Shown piece after piece: positions 18,839 through 27,956 of a DNA stretch of 64,000 bases (position 1 is its first letter; every line of letters begins with the position of its first letter). Below the pieces are notes generated by a model, which searched no databases, had not been told where the DNA came from, and saw nothing but the letters and a program-made list of their open reading frames with translations. The DNA lies in contig NZ_JANDJO010000001.1 of the NCBI RefSeq assembly GCF_024331145.1, positions 372,001 to 436,000 on the forward strand. Reading direction: 5' to 3'. A program made the translations under genes and the position numbers. The stretch comes from Shimia sp. CNT1-13L.2. Its GTDB lineage: Bacteria > Pseudomonadota > Alphaproteobacteria > Rhodobacterales > Rhodobacteraceae.

Positions 18839-20113
18839 TCAGCCCTTGCCTTTCCAGGGCACCAGCTGGCGTTCGATCCAGCGCATCAGCATGTCGATGC
18901 CGAAACCGATGCCACCGATCAGGATGATGCCCATGATCACGATGTCGGTCAGGGTGAACTTCGAGGCCACCATGATCATCATGCCCGCACCCTGCGACGC
19001 GGCCACCAGTTCCGCGGCAACAACCGTGCCCCAGCAGACGCCCATCGCAACCCGTGCACCGGTAAAGATATCCGGCAACGAGTTGGGAATGATCACATGG
19101 CGCATGATCTGCCACTTCGAGGCCCCCAGAGAATAGGCCGCGTGCACCTTGGTGATACGCACCCCCGACACACCGGAACGGGCCGCAATCGCCATGATCC
19201 AAAGCGCCGCGAGGAACAGCAGGATGATCTTGCCGACCTCGCCAATCCCGAACCAGATGATGATCAGCGGGATCAGGGCCAGCGGCGGAACCGGACGCAT
19301 GAATTCGACAATCGGATCAAACCAGCCACGGAACCAGCCGTTCAGACCCATCGCATAGCCCAGCGGGATTCCGACAATGGCGCCGAACAGGAAGCCCCCG
19401 ATCACACGGAACAGCGAATATCCAAGGTGTTCCCACAGGGTAAACCCGCGATAACCTTCCGAGCTGATCTCCCAGAACCGGCTGACCACGGCCTCGGGCG
19501 GCGGCAGATAGACCGGGTCCATCTGGAGCCCCTGCGGCGGGGTATAGCTGATGGCCCCCTTGTCGGTGAGCGCAAAGCGGCCCTTGTCGCTATCAAGTGG
19601 CGCGGTCTTGGAAATCGGCGCACCATCAATGGCAACAACCTTGGCACCATTCTTGCGGTTGGTCTCGTCGTTCTTGTCAAACAGGATGGTTTTCGAACGC
19701 GAGGCATTCATCGCCACCGCATCGTTCTTGGCCATGCCCTCACCGGGCTCGACATCGAACCGCGGCGCATCTTCACCAAAGTCGAACACACGGACGGTCA
19801 CGGTTGCGTCGTCGCGATTTCCGTCCGCATCTTCAAGGGTATACTCGAACGAGGTCTCCCCCACGAACGGCCCCGGCGCCTTGAGGAACCCCGGCAACAT
19901 GTTCGATCCGGTGAACGAGCCCCAGATCAGGAAGATCGTCAGAACCGAAACCACACTGGCCCAACGGTCAGAGACAACGGCGCTTTCGTCGCCAAAGGTC
20001 ACTGTCTTGAGTGACGTGAAGTCGCTGGTCGCGCGATGCACGAGGAATTTCACCAAGAAAAATGCACCCGCAAAGATCGCGACATAAACGAGCAGGATCA
20101 GAAGTCCGGTCAT
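18839..20113 (-). CDS. tauC: Taurine ABC transporter permease with an inserted cadherin-like extracytoplasmic domain
   Basis: The protein has 424 residues; the usual TauC has about 275. Helices at about 3-25 and 51-72 precede an insert of about 120 residues (79-200). The canonical permease then resumes at LPPPEAVVSRFWEI. The ABC-coupling EAA loop (YSLGASKWQIMRHVIIPNSLP) and the last helices are normal. The insert contains TSFEYTLEDADGNRDDATV (87-105) and later LTDKGAISYTPP (182-193), both typical of bacterial cadherin/VCBS-type Ig-like repeats. Its ATG overlaps the tauB stop by four bases. Together with TauA and TauB it imports taurine. Confidence 0.9.
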   Translation of the reverse strand: MTGLLILLVYVAIFAGAFFLVKFLVHRATSDFTSLKTVTFGDESAVVSDRWASVVSVLTIFLIWGSFTGSNMLPGFLKAPGPFVGETSFEYTLEDADGNRDDATVTVRVFDFGEDAPRFDVEPGEGMAKNDAVAMNASRSKTILFDKNDETNRKNGAKVVAIDGAPISKTAPLDSDKGRFALTDKGAISYTPPQGLQMDPVYLPPPEAVVSRFWEISSEGYRGFTLWEHLGYSLFRVIGGFLFGAIVGIPLGYAMGLNGWFRGWFDPIVEFMRPVPPLALIPLIIIWFGIGEVGKIILLFLAALWIMAIAARSGVSGVRITKVHAAYSLGASKWQIMRHVIIPNSLPDIFTGARVAMGVCWGTVVAAELVAASQGAGMMIMVASKFTLTDIVIMGIILIGGIGFGIDMLMRWIERQLVPWKGKG

Positions 20114-20916
20114 TGTGCATCCTCCGTACGTCCCATGATTTCTTCTTCCATGTCCCAGATCATCCCGAGGATTTCCTCGCGCTTGACCGCAAAGTCGGGG
20201 TGTTTCTTCACTTCGCGAAGATCTTCACCCACGCCCAGATCGGCAAATGGCAGGCGGTATTCCTTGTGGATGCGTCCCGGACGCGGAGCCATCACGATCA
20301 GGCGTTCGCCCAGCAACAGCGCCTCTTCCACCGAGTGCGTGATAAGGATGATGGTCTTGCCGGTTTCCTTCCAGAGCTTCAGAACCAGCGACTGCATCTT
20401 CTCACGCGTCAGCGCGTCCAGCGCCCCAAGCGGTTCATCCATCAGGATCACGTCCGGGTCATTGGCCAGACACCGAGCCAGCGCCACACGCTGCTGCATA
20501 CCGCCGGACAATTCATAGATCGCCTTTTCCTTGAAGTCCTGCAGGCCGACCACATCAAGAAGGTGGTCAACATGCTCACCCCAGTCGGCCTCTTTCTGGC
20601 CCTTCATCCGCGGCCCGAAACTCACGTTGTCCCGCACGCTCATCCATTCGAACAGCGCGCCCTGCTGGAACACCATGCCGCGCTCGGCATCCGGCCCTTC
20701 AACGTTGTGGCCGTTCATCACGATCTGGCCTTCGGTCGGGGCAAGGAACCCCGCAAGAATATTGAGCAAAGTGGTCTTGCCGCAGCCAGATGGCCCCAGA
20801 ACACTGAGCAATTCGCCTTCTTTGAGATGCAGGCTCACATCCTTGAGCGCCTGAACCGAGCTGCCATTAGGCAGGTCAAAGCGCATCGAAATACTTTCGA
20901 TCGACAGTCCCGACAT
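20110..20916 (-). CDS. tauB: Taurine ABC transporter ATP-binding protein
   Basis: The protein has 268 residues with a complete ATPase: Walker A GPSGCGKTTLL, signature LSGGMQQRVALARCLA, Walker B VILMDEPLGALD and the H-loop ILITHSVEEALLLG. It powers taurine uptake with the TauC permease, whose start overlaps its stop (ATGA). The 129 bases separating it from tauA hold nested hairpins, a common device to keep the binding protein mRNA more abundant than the rest. Confidence 0.93.
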   Translation of the reverse strand: MSGLSIESISMRFDLPNGSSVQALKDVSLHLKEGELLSVLGPSGCGKTTLLNILAGFLAPTEGQIVMNGHNVEGPDAERGMVFQQGALFEWMSVRDNVSFGPRMKGQKEADWGEHVDHLLDVVGLQDFKEKAIYELSGGMQQRVALARCLANDPDVILMDEPLGALDALTREKMQSLVLKLWKETGKTIILITHSVEEALLLGERLIVMAPRPGRIHKEYRLPFADLGVGEDLREVKKHPDFAVKREEILGMIWDMEEEIMGRTEDAQ

Positions 20917-20961
20917 GGTCCGCCTTTCACATGTTTGAGATTCTGGCCAACCCGATTCAAA

Positions 20962-21001
20962 GGCGGGTCAGCCTGGAGAGGGCTTGCTCCAAGGGTCCGC
21001 C
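20962..21001 (-). other. Hairpin in the tauA-tauB intercistronic region
   Basis: GGCGG (20962-20966) pairs with CCGCC (20997-21001), and inside it TGGAG (20974-20978) pairs with CTCCA (20987-20991). The placement after tauA suggests mRNA stabilisation or partial termination. Activity is inferred. Confidence 0.4.
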
Positions 21002-21045
21002 CATGCCGCAGGGGACGCGGCAAGGCGGGCGAACCCCCGGGAGAA

Positions 21046-22041
21046 TTACATGCCCTTGGCGGCGGTCAGCGGCCCGGTGTTCACAGCGTTTTCATAGGTA
21101 TCAAGCGCCGAGTCGATCGAGCCTGCACCCACAAACACATCGGCAACGCCCTTCATGAAGGTCTGCGCATTGCCACCCAGCCAGGCACCGCTCAGCTGGT
21201 CATCCACGGTCGGGAAGGTGAAGGTCGAGATGGTGGCCATGGTGGCCTCTTCATCCATACCCGCGTCCTTGGCGATCACCGGCAGCATCTTGGCGTGGTT
21301 TGCCTCGTCGGCCCACATCGCGTTGGCATCAGCGGTCACTTTCAGAAACTTCGAGACAAGCTCACCGTTCTCGGCGACCCAGCCCGCCGGCCCGGAAGTC
21401 ACGTCGAACACCAGGATGCCAAGCTCGGTTTTTTCCGCGCCGGACAACAGGTTGTTGCCGAACTCGTTGGCACGACGCAGCGCACCACCCCAGCCGCAGA
21501 ACATGTCGACCGAGCCCTGCTCAAGCGCAACCGCGCCTTCTGCCGGTGCCATGTCAACGATTTCCATTGAACCGACGTCCACACCAAAGTGGTTCATTTG
21601 GCTCAGGAAACCATAGTGTGCGGCAGTCCCCAGCGGAACGGCGACTTTCTTGCCAGCCAGTTCACCTGCCGAATCCTTGTCGATCTCGAGCGCCTCGGCC
21701 ACGACACAGTTGTCGTTGTCCGCATAGCTCACGGCCACGTCGAGGATCTGCAGGTCCTGGCCCGCGCTGGTTGCCACAACGAACGGCGGCACACCCTGGC
21801 TTACCGAAAGCTGCACGTCACCCGATGCCATTGCCGCGCTCATCGCGGTGCCGGTGTCAAAGCTGACCCAGTTGATCTTGACGCCCATGGCTTCGTCATA
21901 AGTGCCTTGTTCCTTGGCATACTGGAACGGCATCGGCCATTCGAGGAAGTAGGCGACGGTGATCTCTTCGGCCATCGCCTGGGTACCGGCCAACAGAGCC
22001 ATGGCTGCAACGGCACCAGTCAGCTTGCGCTTCATAGTCAT
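21046..22041 (-). CDS. tauA: Taurine ABC transporter substrate-binding protein
   Basis: The ATG at 22041 (GGGAG upstream) gives 331 residues. The Sec signal peptide MKRKLTGAVAAMALLAGTQA is cleaved after AMA (about residue 24). The mature protein starts EEITVAYFLEWPMPFQYAKEQG and contains WVSFDTGTAMSAAMASGDVQLSVSQG, the pattern of NitT/TauT periplasmic binding proteins. It captures taurine in the periplasm for TauBC. It is the first gene of tauABC and is divergent from tpa across a 408-base region with TauR-like motifs. Confidence 0.93.
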   Translation of the reverse strand: MTMKRKLTGAVAAMALLAGTQAMAEEITVAYFLEWPMPFQYAKEQGTYDEAMGVKINWVSFDTGTAMSAAMASGDVQLSVSQGVPPFVVATSAGQDLQILDVAVSYADNDNCVVAEALEIDKDSAGELAGKKVAVPLGTAAHYGFLSQMNHFGVDVGSMEIVDMAPAEGAVALEQGSVDMFCGWGGALRRANEFGNNLLSGAEKTELGILVFDVTSGPAGWVAENGELVSKFLKVTADANAMWADEANHAKMLPVIAKDAGMDEEATMATISTFTFPTVDDQLSGAWLGGNAQTFMKGVADVFVGAGSIDSALDTYENAVNTGPLTAAKGM

Positions 22042-22309
22042 ATTTAGTTCTCCCGTGTTGAACTGCGAATTGCTTTGCAGAAATTCCCGCAGGACGTTCC
22101 GTCTCTTTGCAGGAGCGCAAAGGTGCTTGACCCTGCGCAATGCCAATTCGATGCGAAACATAGCTTTCGAGCAAATGTTTTTTTGCACGCATCTGCGAAA
22201 CTGTTGTCGCTTCCACGAGATTTCGTGACGGGTCACAGGGTAAAAAGTTTCAAATTTGCAATAACTTAGCTTTCAGAAAGGAAAATTCGCGCAACATCCG
22301 AAACTCAAA

Positions 22310-22343
22310 TTGGCCATACATCAACTAAGTCACTGGACCTATT
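22310..22343 (+). promoter_or_regulatory. Paired TauR-like motifs upstream of tpa
   Basis: TTGGCCATAC (22310) and CTGGACCTATT (22333) are spaced 23 bases start to start. The second equals the motif before xsc and resembles the CTGGAC-type direct repeats described for TauR in Rhodobacter. They lie in the 408-base tauA-tpa intergenic region (22042-22449), which holds no gene and probably contains both divergent promoters. Confidence 0.6.
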
Positions 22344-22449
22344 GAAGTGCCGGAAATATTGGCGAGGATGATCCCAAGAACAGACCGGATTCTCCCGGTT
22401 CTTTCCCATGTACTCGAAACGAAGCCTATAAATACAGCGAGGTGTCCCT

Positions 22450-23850
22450 ATGGACGGCAACTTCAACGAAAACGATCTGGAACGGGTCGTCTCTGCAGAC
22501 AAAGCCCACGTGTGGCACCACCTGACTCAGCACAAGCCCTTCGAAACCAGCGATCCCCGGATCATCATCGAAGGCAAGGACATGCGCGTCTGGGACCAGA
22601 ACGGCAAGGAATACATCGACGCCGTTTCCGGTGCCGTCTGGACAGTAAACGTCGGTTATGGCCGCGCCCGCATTGCTGACGCGGTACACGCCCAGCTGAT
22701 GAAGGTCTGCTACTTCGCCAACTCCGGCGGCTCGATCCCCGGCGCATTGTTTGCCGAAAAGCTGATCGAGAAAATGCCCGGCATGAGCCGCGTCTACTAC
22801 ACCAACTCGGGTTCGGAAGCGAACGAGAAGGCCTTCAAGATGGTGCGCCAGATCGCGCACAAGAAATACGGCGGCAAGAAAACCAAGATCCTCTACCGCG
22901 ACCGCGACTACCACGGCTCGACCCTCGCCACCATGTCGGCAGGCGGCCAGGACGAGCGCACCATGCAATATGGCCCCTTCGCGCCTGACTTCGTGCGCGT
23001 CCCCCACTGCATGGAATACCGCAAGCACGAACTGGGCCTCGAGCACCTGTCGGGCCGCGAGTTCGGCATCGCAGCCGCAAACCTGATCGAGGAAGTCATC
23101 CTGCGCGAAGGTCCGGAAACCGTTGGCGCCCTCTGCCTCGAACCGGTCACCGCAGGGGGTGGCGTCATCACCCCGCCGGAAGGCTACTGGGAGCGCGTTC
23201 AGGAGATCTGCAAACAGTACGACGTGCTGCTGCACATCGACGAAGTTGTCTGCGGCATTGGCCGTACCGGCACCGAATGGTTCGGCTACCAGCACTACGG
23301 CATCAAGCCCGACTTCGTGACCATGGCGAAAGGTGTCGCCTCGGGTTACGCGGCGATTGCCTGCATGGTCACCACCGAAGAGGTGTTCAACGTCTTCAAG
23401 GACAACCCGGACGACAAGCTCAACCACTTCCGTGACATCTCGACCTTCGGCGGCTGCACCGCCGGCCCGGCAGCAGCACTGGAAAACATGGCGATCATCG
23501 AAGAGGAAAACCTCCTCGAGAACTGCACCAAGATGGGCGAGCGCATGATGGGCAACCTTCAGGCGCTGATGGAGAAGCACGAAATCGTCGGTGACGTGCG
23601 CGGCAAGGGTCTGTTCCTTGGCATGGAGCTGGTCAAAGACCGCGAAACCAAGGAACCCGTCGACGAAAAAGATGTGATGGCCGTGGTTGGCGATTGTGGC
23701 GCTCAGGGTGTCATCATCGGCGCGGCCAACCGCTCGATCCCGGGCCGCAACAACGTGCTGTGCTTCTCGCCGGCGCTGATTGCCACTGCGGACGACATCG
23801 ACGCGATCACCGACGCCGTCGACAAAGCCCTGACCAAGGTCTTTGGCTAA
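22450..23850 (+). CDS. tpa: Taurine:pyruvate aminotransferase
   Basis: The protein has 466 residues, a class III PLP aminotransferase. The PLP lysine is Lys294 in TMAKGVASGY. Asp264 in LHIDEVVCGIGRTG binds the pyridine nitrogen, and TNSGSEANEKAFK (118-130) anchors the phosphate. Tpa moves the amino group of taurine to pyruvate, giving sulfoacetaldehyde and alanine. The product feeds Xsc, encoded downstream. The alanine can be oxidised by alanine dehydrogenase, encoded at 41831 in this window. Confidence 0.95.
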   Translation: MDGNFNENDLERVVSADKAHVWHHLTQHKPFETSDPRIIIEGKDMRVWDQNGKEYIDAVSGAVWTVNVGYGRARIADAVHAQLMKVCYFANSGGSIPGALFAEKLIEKMPGMSRVYYTNSGSEANEKAFKMVRQIAHKKYGGKKTKILYRDRDYHGSTLATMSAGGQDERTMQYGPFAPDFVRVPHCMEYRKHELGLEHLSGREFGIAAANLIEEVILREGPETVGALCLEPVTAGGGVITPPEGYWERVQEICKQYDVLLHIDEVVCGIGRTGTEWFGYQHYGIKPDFVTMAKGVASGYAAIACMVTTEEVFNVFKDNPDDKLNHFRDISTFGGCTAGPAAALENMAIIEEENLLENCTKMGERMMGNLQALMEKHEIVGDVRGKGLFLGMELVKDRETKEPVDEKDVMAVVGDCGAQGVIIGAANRSIPGRNNVLCFSPALIATADDIDAITDAVDKALTKVFG

Positions 23851-23882
23851 CGGCTAATTGGTCTGGTTAAAAGTCACAGAGT

Positions 23883-23910
23883 CGGCCCTTTCCAATGGGC
23901 CGTCTTTTCT
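23883..23910 (+). terminator. Probable terminator after tpa
   Basis: CGGCCC and GGGCCG form a six-pair stem around an eight-base loop, followed by TCTTTTCT. It lies in the 100-base tpa-GNAT gap and may only reduce read-through. Confidence 0.6.
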
Positions 23911-23950
23911 ACATCTGGCATCCAGAACTCAACAAGAAGGATACCCAAAG

Positions 23951-24541
23951 ATGTGGCCCGCCCCCGTTTCTCTGCAAGGTCAACACGTTGCTCTTGCGCC
24001 ACTGGATCACATTCACGCCACTGATCTGGCCGAAGCTTCGGCCGACGGTGACCTCCATCGCCTGTGGTACACGATGATTCCCGCCCCGGATGATGTGTCG
24101 GCCGAGATTGACCGTCGCCTTAACCTGCAGAGCAATGGCTCGATGTTGCCGTTCGCGATTTTCACCCCAGAAGGCAAAGCCGTAGGCATGACCACCTACA
24201 TGAACATCGACAGTTCCAACCGCCGCGTCGAGATAGGTTCGACCTGGTATCGCAAATCCGTGCAACGCGGCCCGATGAATACCGAATGCAAACTGCTTAT
24301 GCTGCAACATGCCTTTGAAACGCTCGATTGCATCGCCGTCGAGTTCCGCACGCACTTCATCAATGTCCAATCCCGCCGCGCGATCGAGAGACTGGGCGCA
24401 AAACTGGATGGGGTGATCCGCAATCACATCGTCATGGCAAATGGCACCCTACGTGACACCGCTGTCTACTCTGTGCTGCCTAATGAGTGGCCAACAGTAA
24501 AAGCCAACCTGATCTGGCAGCTGCAGAAGCCACGCAGCTAA
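23951..24541 (+). CDS. GNAT-family N-acetyltransferase in the taurine locus
   Basis: The ATG at 23951 (AGAAGGA eight bases upstream) gives 196 residues. It has the RimJ/RimL-like acetyltransferase layout: an N-terminal LQGQHVALAPLDHIHATDL, VGMTTYMNIDSSNRRVEIGSTW in the core, then ECKLLMLQHAFETLDCIAVEFRTHFINVQSRRAIERLGAKLDG in the acetyl-CoA region. The substrate is unknown. Its position between tpa and tauR suggests acetylation of taurine, a taurine analogue or a regulator. The classic Q/RxxGxG loop is weak. Confidence 0.75.
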   Translation: MWPAPVSLQGQHVALAPLDHIHATDLAEASADGDLHRLWYTMIPAPDDVSAEIDRRLNLQSNGSMLPFAIFTPEGKAVGMTTYMNIDSSNRRVEIGSTWYRKSVQRGPMNTECKLLMLQHAFETLDCIAVEFRTHFINVQSRRAIERLGAKLDGVIRNHIVMANGTLRDTAVYSVLPNEWPTVKANLIWQLQKPRS

Positions 24542-24605
24542 AAGTGAATTCGCGGCGCAGTCAGACCAGATTGCGCCGCCCGTAAGTCCAAACTAACCTA
24601 CGCTC

Positions 24606-26063
24606 ATGGCCATCTCCGTCGAAACCTTCTTCCTCAACCCCCAATTCCAGGGAACCCTGCAGGCCCAGATCCAGCAGATGATCGCCGAGGGCATTCTCTC
24701 GGGGCGCTTTCGCGTGGGAGAACGACTGCCATCAACCCGCAAACTCGCCACCCACCTCGGAATCAGCCGGATCACCGTGACACTGGCCTATACCGAACTG
24801 CTGGCGAACGATTATCTTACGTCGCGTGGACGGTCCGGCTATTTCGTCTCTGAAAACGCGCCGGTCCCTCCAAACTTCACCCCCGTCGCGCGCGGCGAAG
24901 ACCAGGTCGACTGGACCCGCGCCATCGGCAAACGCTTCACCGGTGGCGACACCCCCGAAAAGCCGCAGAACTGGGCCTCGTTCAAATACCCGTTCATCTA
25001 TGGCCAGACCGACCCGTCCCTTTTCGACCATGCCAACTGGCGCCTGTGTGCGCTTCAGGCCCTGGGTCAGAAAGACTTCACGGCACTGACCACCGACTAC
25101 TACGATCACGACGATCCGCGCCTGATCGAGTTCATCGCCCGCAACACCCTGCCGCGCCGGGGGATCATTGCGCGTCCCGAGGAAATCCTCATCACGGTCG
25201 GTGCGCAAAACGCCCTCTGGATGACGGTTCAGATTCTCCTCACCCAACGTCGCATGGCCGCGATCGAAGACCCCTGCTACCACGCCATGCGGGACATCCT
25301 GAACCAGTCGCGCTGCCACGTTGCCCCTTTGCCTGTTGATCGTGACGGTCTTCAACCGGATCACATCCCGCCGGATACCGACGTGATCTTCACAACCCCA
25401 AGCCACCAGTGTCCGACAGCGGCAACCATGCCGATGTCACGCCGTCATGCCCTTCTGGAACGGGCCCGCGAACTGGATGCGTTGATCGTCGAGGATGACT
25501 ACGAGTTCGAGATGTCCTTCCTTGATGCCCCGTCTCCGGCGCTGAAATCACTCGATACAGACGGGCGGGTGATCTACGTCGGCAGCTTCTCGAAATCCCT
25601 GTTCCCGGGGCTGCGGCTCGGCTATCTCGTCGGGTCCGAAGCCTTCATTCGCGAGGCCCGCGCCCTACGGGCCTCGATCCTGCGCCACCCACCCGGCCAT
25701 ATCCAACGCACCACCGCATACTTCCTGTCACTTGGCCACTACGACGCGCTGATCCGGCGCCTTCGCGAGGCCCTGCGCGTCCGCCGCACAACCATGCGCG
25801 ACGCCATCGAGGAACACGGCCTGACAATTGCCGGACAAGGGGTACATGGCGGCTCGTCTTTCTGGATGCGCGCACCCGAAGGCGTCGACACCGAAAAACT
25901 TGCCCTCAAACTTCAGGCCAACGGCGTGCTGATCGAACCCGGACGCCCGTTTTTCCACGGCCGCGGACGGCCCCGCAACTTCTATCGCCTCGCCTACTCA
26001 TCCATTCCGAACGAACGTATCCACAAGGGTGTGAGCCTGATTGCCGAGGCCATCAAAGGATAA
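24606..26063 (+). CDS. tauR: TauR-type MocR/GntR transcriptional regulator
   Basis: The protein has 485 residues. An N-terminal GntR winged helix (GERLPSTRKLATHLGISRITVTLAYTEL) is joined to an aminotransferase-like domain with the PLP lysine in GSFSKSLFPGLRLGYL and IVEDDYEFEMSF for the cofactor Asp. MocR proteins of this kind activate taurine genes in Rhodobacterales. The location among tpa, xsc and tauABC, with paired motifs in front of tpa and xsc, makes TauR the natural call. The inducer is taurine or a PLP-taurine adduct in related systems. Confidence 0.92.
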   Translation: MAISVETFFLNPQFQGTLQAQIQQMIAEGILSGRFRVGERLPSTRKLATHLGISRITVTLAYTELLANDYLTSRGRSGYFVSENAPVPPNFTPVARGEDQVDWTRAIGKRFTGGDTPEKPQNWASFKYPFIYGQTDPSLFDHANWRLCALQALGQKDFTALTTDYYDHDDPRLIEFIARNTLPRRGIIARPEEILITVGAQNALWMTVQILLTQRRMAAIEDPCYHAMRDILNQSRCHVAPLPVDRDGLQPDHIPPDTDVIFTTPSHQCPTAATMPMSRRHALLERARELDALIVEDDYEFEMSFLDAPSPALKSLDTDGRVIYVGSFSKSLFPGLRLGYLVGSEAFIREARALRASILRHPPGHIQRTTAYFLSLGHYDALIRRLREALRVRRTTMRDAIEEHGLTIAGQGVHGGSSFWMRAPEGVDTEKLALKLQANGVLIEPGRPFFHGRGRPRNFYRLAYSSIPNERIHKGVSLIAEAIKG

Positions 26064-26069
26064 GACCAA

Positions 26070-26102
26070 CTGGACCTATTTTGCAAAAAACTCTGGCCCT
26101 AT
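26070..26102 (+). promoter_or_regulatory. Paired TauR-like motifs upstream of xsc
   Basis: CTGGACCTATT (26070-26080) and CTGGCCCTAT (26093-26102) are spaced 23 bases start to start, the same spacing as at tpa. They begin seven bases after the tauR stop and suggest that xsc-tauZ has its own TauR-dependent promoter. Confidence 0.6.
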
Positions 26103-26179
26103 CGAGTAGCGCCAGTGAATCGTAAATTCGGGTTCAACAACAGCCAATTCCGCCGCGCGCGAACAAGGAGTGATTCCCC

Positions 26180-27955
26180 ATGAAAATGACCACCGAAGAG
26201 GCCTTTGTAAAAGTCCTTCAAATGCACGGCATCGAGCATGCCTTCGGGATCATCGGCTCAGCGATGATGCCTATCTCCGACATTTTCGGCGAAGCCGGGA
26301 TCACCTTCTGGGACTGTGCGCACGAAGGATCGGGCGGCATGATGGCTGACGGCTACACCCGCGCCACCGGCAAGATGTCGATGATGGTTGCCCAGAACGG
26401 CCCCGGCATCACCAACTTCGTGACCGCCGTCAAAACCGCCTACTGGAACCACACCCCGCTCTTGCTGGTCACTCCGCAGGCGGCCAACAAGACCATGGGT
26501 CAGGGCGGCTTCCAGGAAATGGAACAGATGCGCATGTTCGCCGATTGCGTCTGCTATCAGGAAGAAGTGCGTGATCCCTCGCGCATGGCGGAAGTCCTGA
26601 ACCGCGTCATCATGCAGGCCAAGCGCAACTCGGCCCCGGCCCAGATCAACGTGCCGCGTGACTACTTCACCCAGGTTGTCGATATCAACCTGCCCGCCAT
26701 CGTCGACTTCGAACGCCCCTCCGGCGGCGAAGAGGCCCTCGACGAGGCAGCGGCCCTGCTCTCCAGCGCCAAGTTCCCCGTCATCCTCAACGGTGCCGGC
26801 GTTGTCATCGGTGGCGCCATCGAAGCTTCCAAGGCTCTGGCCGAACGCCTCTCCGCCCCGGTCTGCTGCGGCTACCAGCACAACGATGCCTTCCCCGGCT
26901 CGCACCCGCTGTTTGCTGGCCCGCTCGGTTACAACGGCTCCAAGGCCGGTATGGAACTGATCTCCAAGGCCGACGTTGTTCTCGCTCTCGGCACCCGTCT
27001 GAACCCCTTCTCGACCCTGCCGGGCTATGGCATCGACTATTGGCCGACCGAAGCCAAGATCATCCAGGTCGACATCAACCCCGACCGCATTGGCCTGACC
27101 AAGCCGGTCACCGTCGGCATCGTCGGCGACGCCAAGAAAGTGGCCACCTCGATCCTCGAAAAGCTGTCGGACACCGCCGGTGACGAAGGTCGCGATGATC
27201 GCCTCAACCTGATCTCGACCACCAAGTCCGCGTGGGCCCAGCAACTGAGCTCGATGGACCACGAAGACGACGATCCGGGCACCACCTGGAACGAACGCGC
27301 CCGCGCTGACAAACCCGACTGGATGAGCCCCCGCATGGCGTGGCGCGCGATCCAGTCTGCCCTGCCGAAAGAGGCGATCATCTCCTCCGATATCGGCAAC
27401 AACTGCGCCATCGGCAACGCCTATCCGTCTTTTGAGGAAGGCCGCAAATACCTCGCCCCCGGCCTGTTCGGCCCCTGTGGCTATGGTCTGCCGTCGGTTG
27501 TCGGCGCGAAAATCGGCTGCCCTGATGTTCCGGTTGTCGGTTTCTCGGGTGACGGCGCATTCGGCATTGCCGTGACTGAACTCACCGCCATCGGCCGTGA
27601 AGAATGGCCCGCCGTGACCCAGGTTGTCTTCCGCAACTACCAATGGGGTGCCGAAAAGCGTAACTCGACCCTCTGGTTTGACGACAACTTCGTAGGCACC
27701 GAACTGGACACCCAGGTGTCCTATGCCGGCATCGCGCAGGCCTGCGGCCTCAAGGGTGTTGTCGCCCGCACCATGGACGAACTCACCGCCGCCCTGAGCC
27801 AGGCCGTGGAAGACCAGAAGAACGGTATCACCACCCTGATCGAAGCCATGATCAACCAGGAACTGGGTGAACCCTTCCGTCGCGATGCGATGAAAAACCC
27901 GGTCAAGGTTGCAGGCATCTCCAAAGACGACATGCGTCCGCAACAGGTAGGCTAA
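26180..27955 (+). CDS. xsc: Sulfoacetaldehyde acetyltransferase
   Basis: The protein has 591 residues, a thiamine-diphosphate enzyme. The N-terminal TPP domain has AFGIIGSAMMPISDIF, HEGSGGMMADGYTRATG and the activating Glu region. The C-terminal domain has GDGAFGIAVTELTAIGREEW followed by NYQWGAEKRN, the TPP/Mg motif. Xsc converts sulfoacetaldehyde and phosphate to acetyl phosphate and sulfite, the desulfonation step of taurine use. An AAGGAG site precedes the ATG. No phosphate acetyltransferase gene is present downstream. tauZ follows after one base. Confidence 0.96.
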   Translation: MKMTTEEAFVKVLQMHGIEHAFGIIGSAMMPISDIFGEAGITFWDCAHEGSGGMMADGYTRATGKMSMMVAQNGPGITNFVTAVKTAYWNHTPLLLVTPQAANKTMGQGGFQEMEQMRMFADCVCYQEEVRDPSRMAEVLNRVIMQAKRNSAPAQINVPRDYFTQVVDINLPAIVDFERPSGGEEALDEAAALLSSAKFPVILNGAGVVIGGAIEASKALAERLSAPVCCGYQHNDAFPGSHPLFAGPLGYNGSKAGMELISKADVVLALGTRLNPFSTLPGYGIDYWPTEAKIIQVDINPDRIGLTKPVTVGIVGDAKKVATSILEKLSDTAGDEGRDDRLNLISTTKSAWAQQLSSMDHEDDDPGTTWNERARADKPDWMSPRMAWRAIQSALPKEAIISSDIGNNCAIGNAYPSFEEGRKYLAPGLFGPCGYGLPSVVGAKIGCPDVPVVGFSGDGAFGIAVTELTAIGREEWPAVTQVVFRNYQWGAEKRNSTLWFDDNFVGTELDTQVSYAGIAQACGLKGVVARTMDELTAALSQAVEDQKNGITTLIEAMINQELGEPFRRDAMKNPVKVAGISKDDMRPQQVG

Positions 27956-27956
27956 G

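Noticed and set aside
17718-19136. 472-codon plus-strand frame over dnaE2 and tauC
   Set aside because: It crosses two conserved minus-strand genes and their terminator; Arg/Pro/Gln-rich with no domain.
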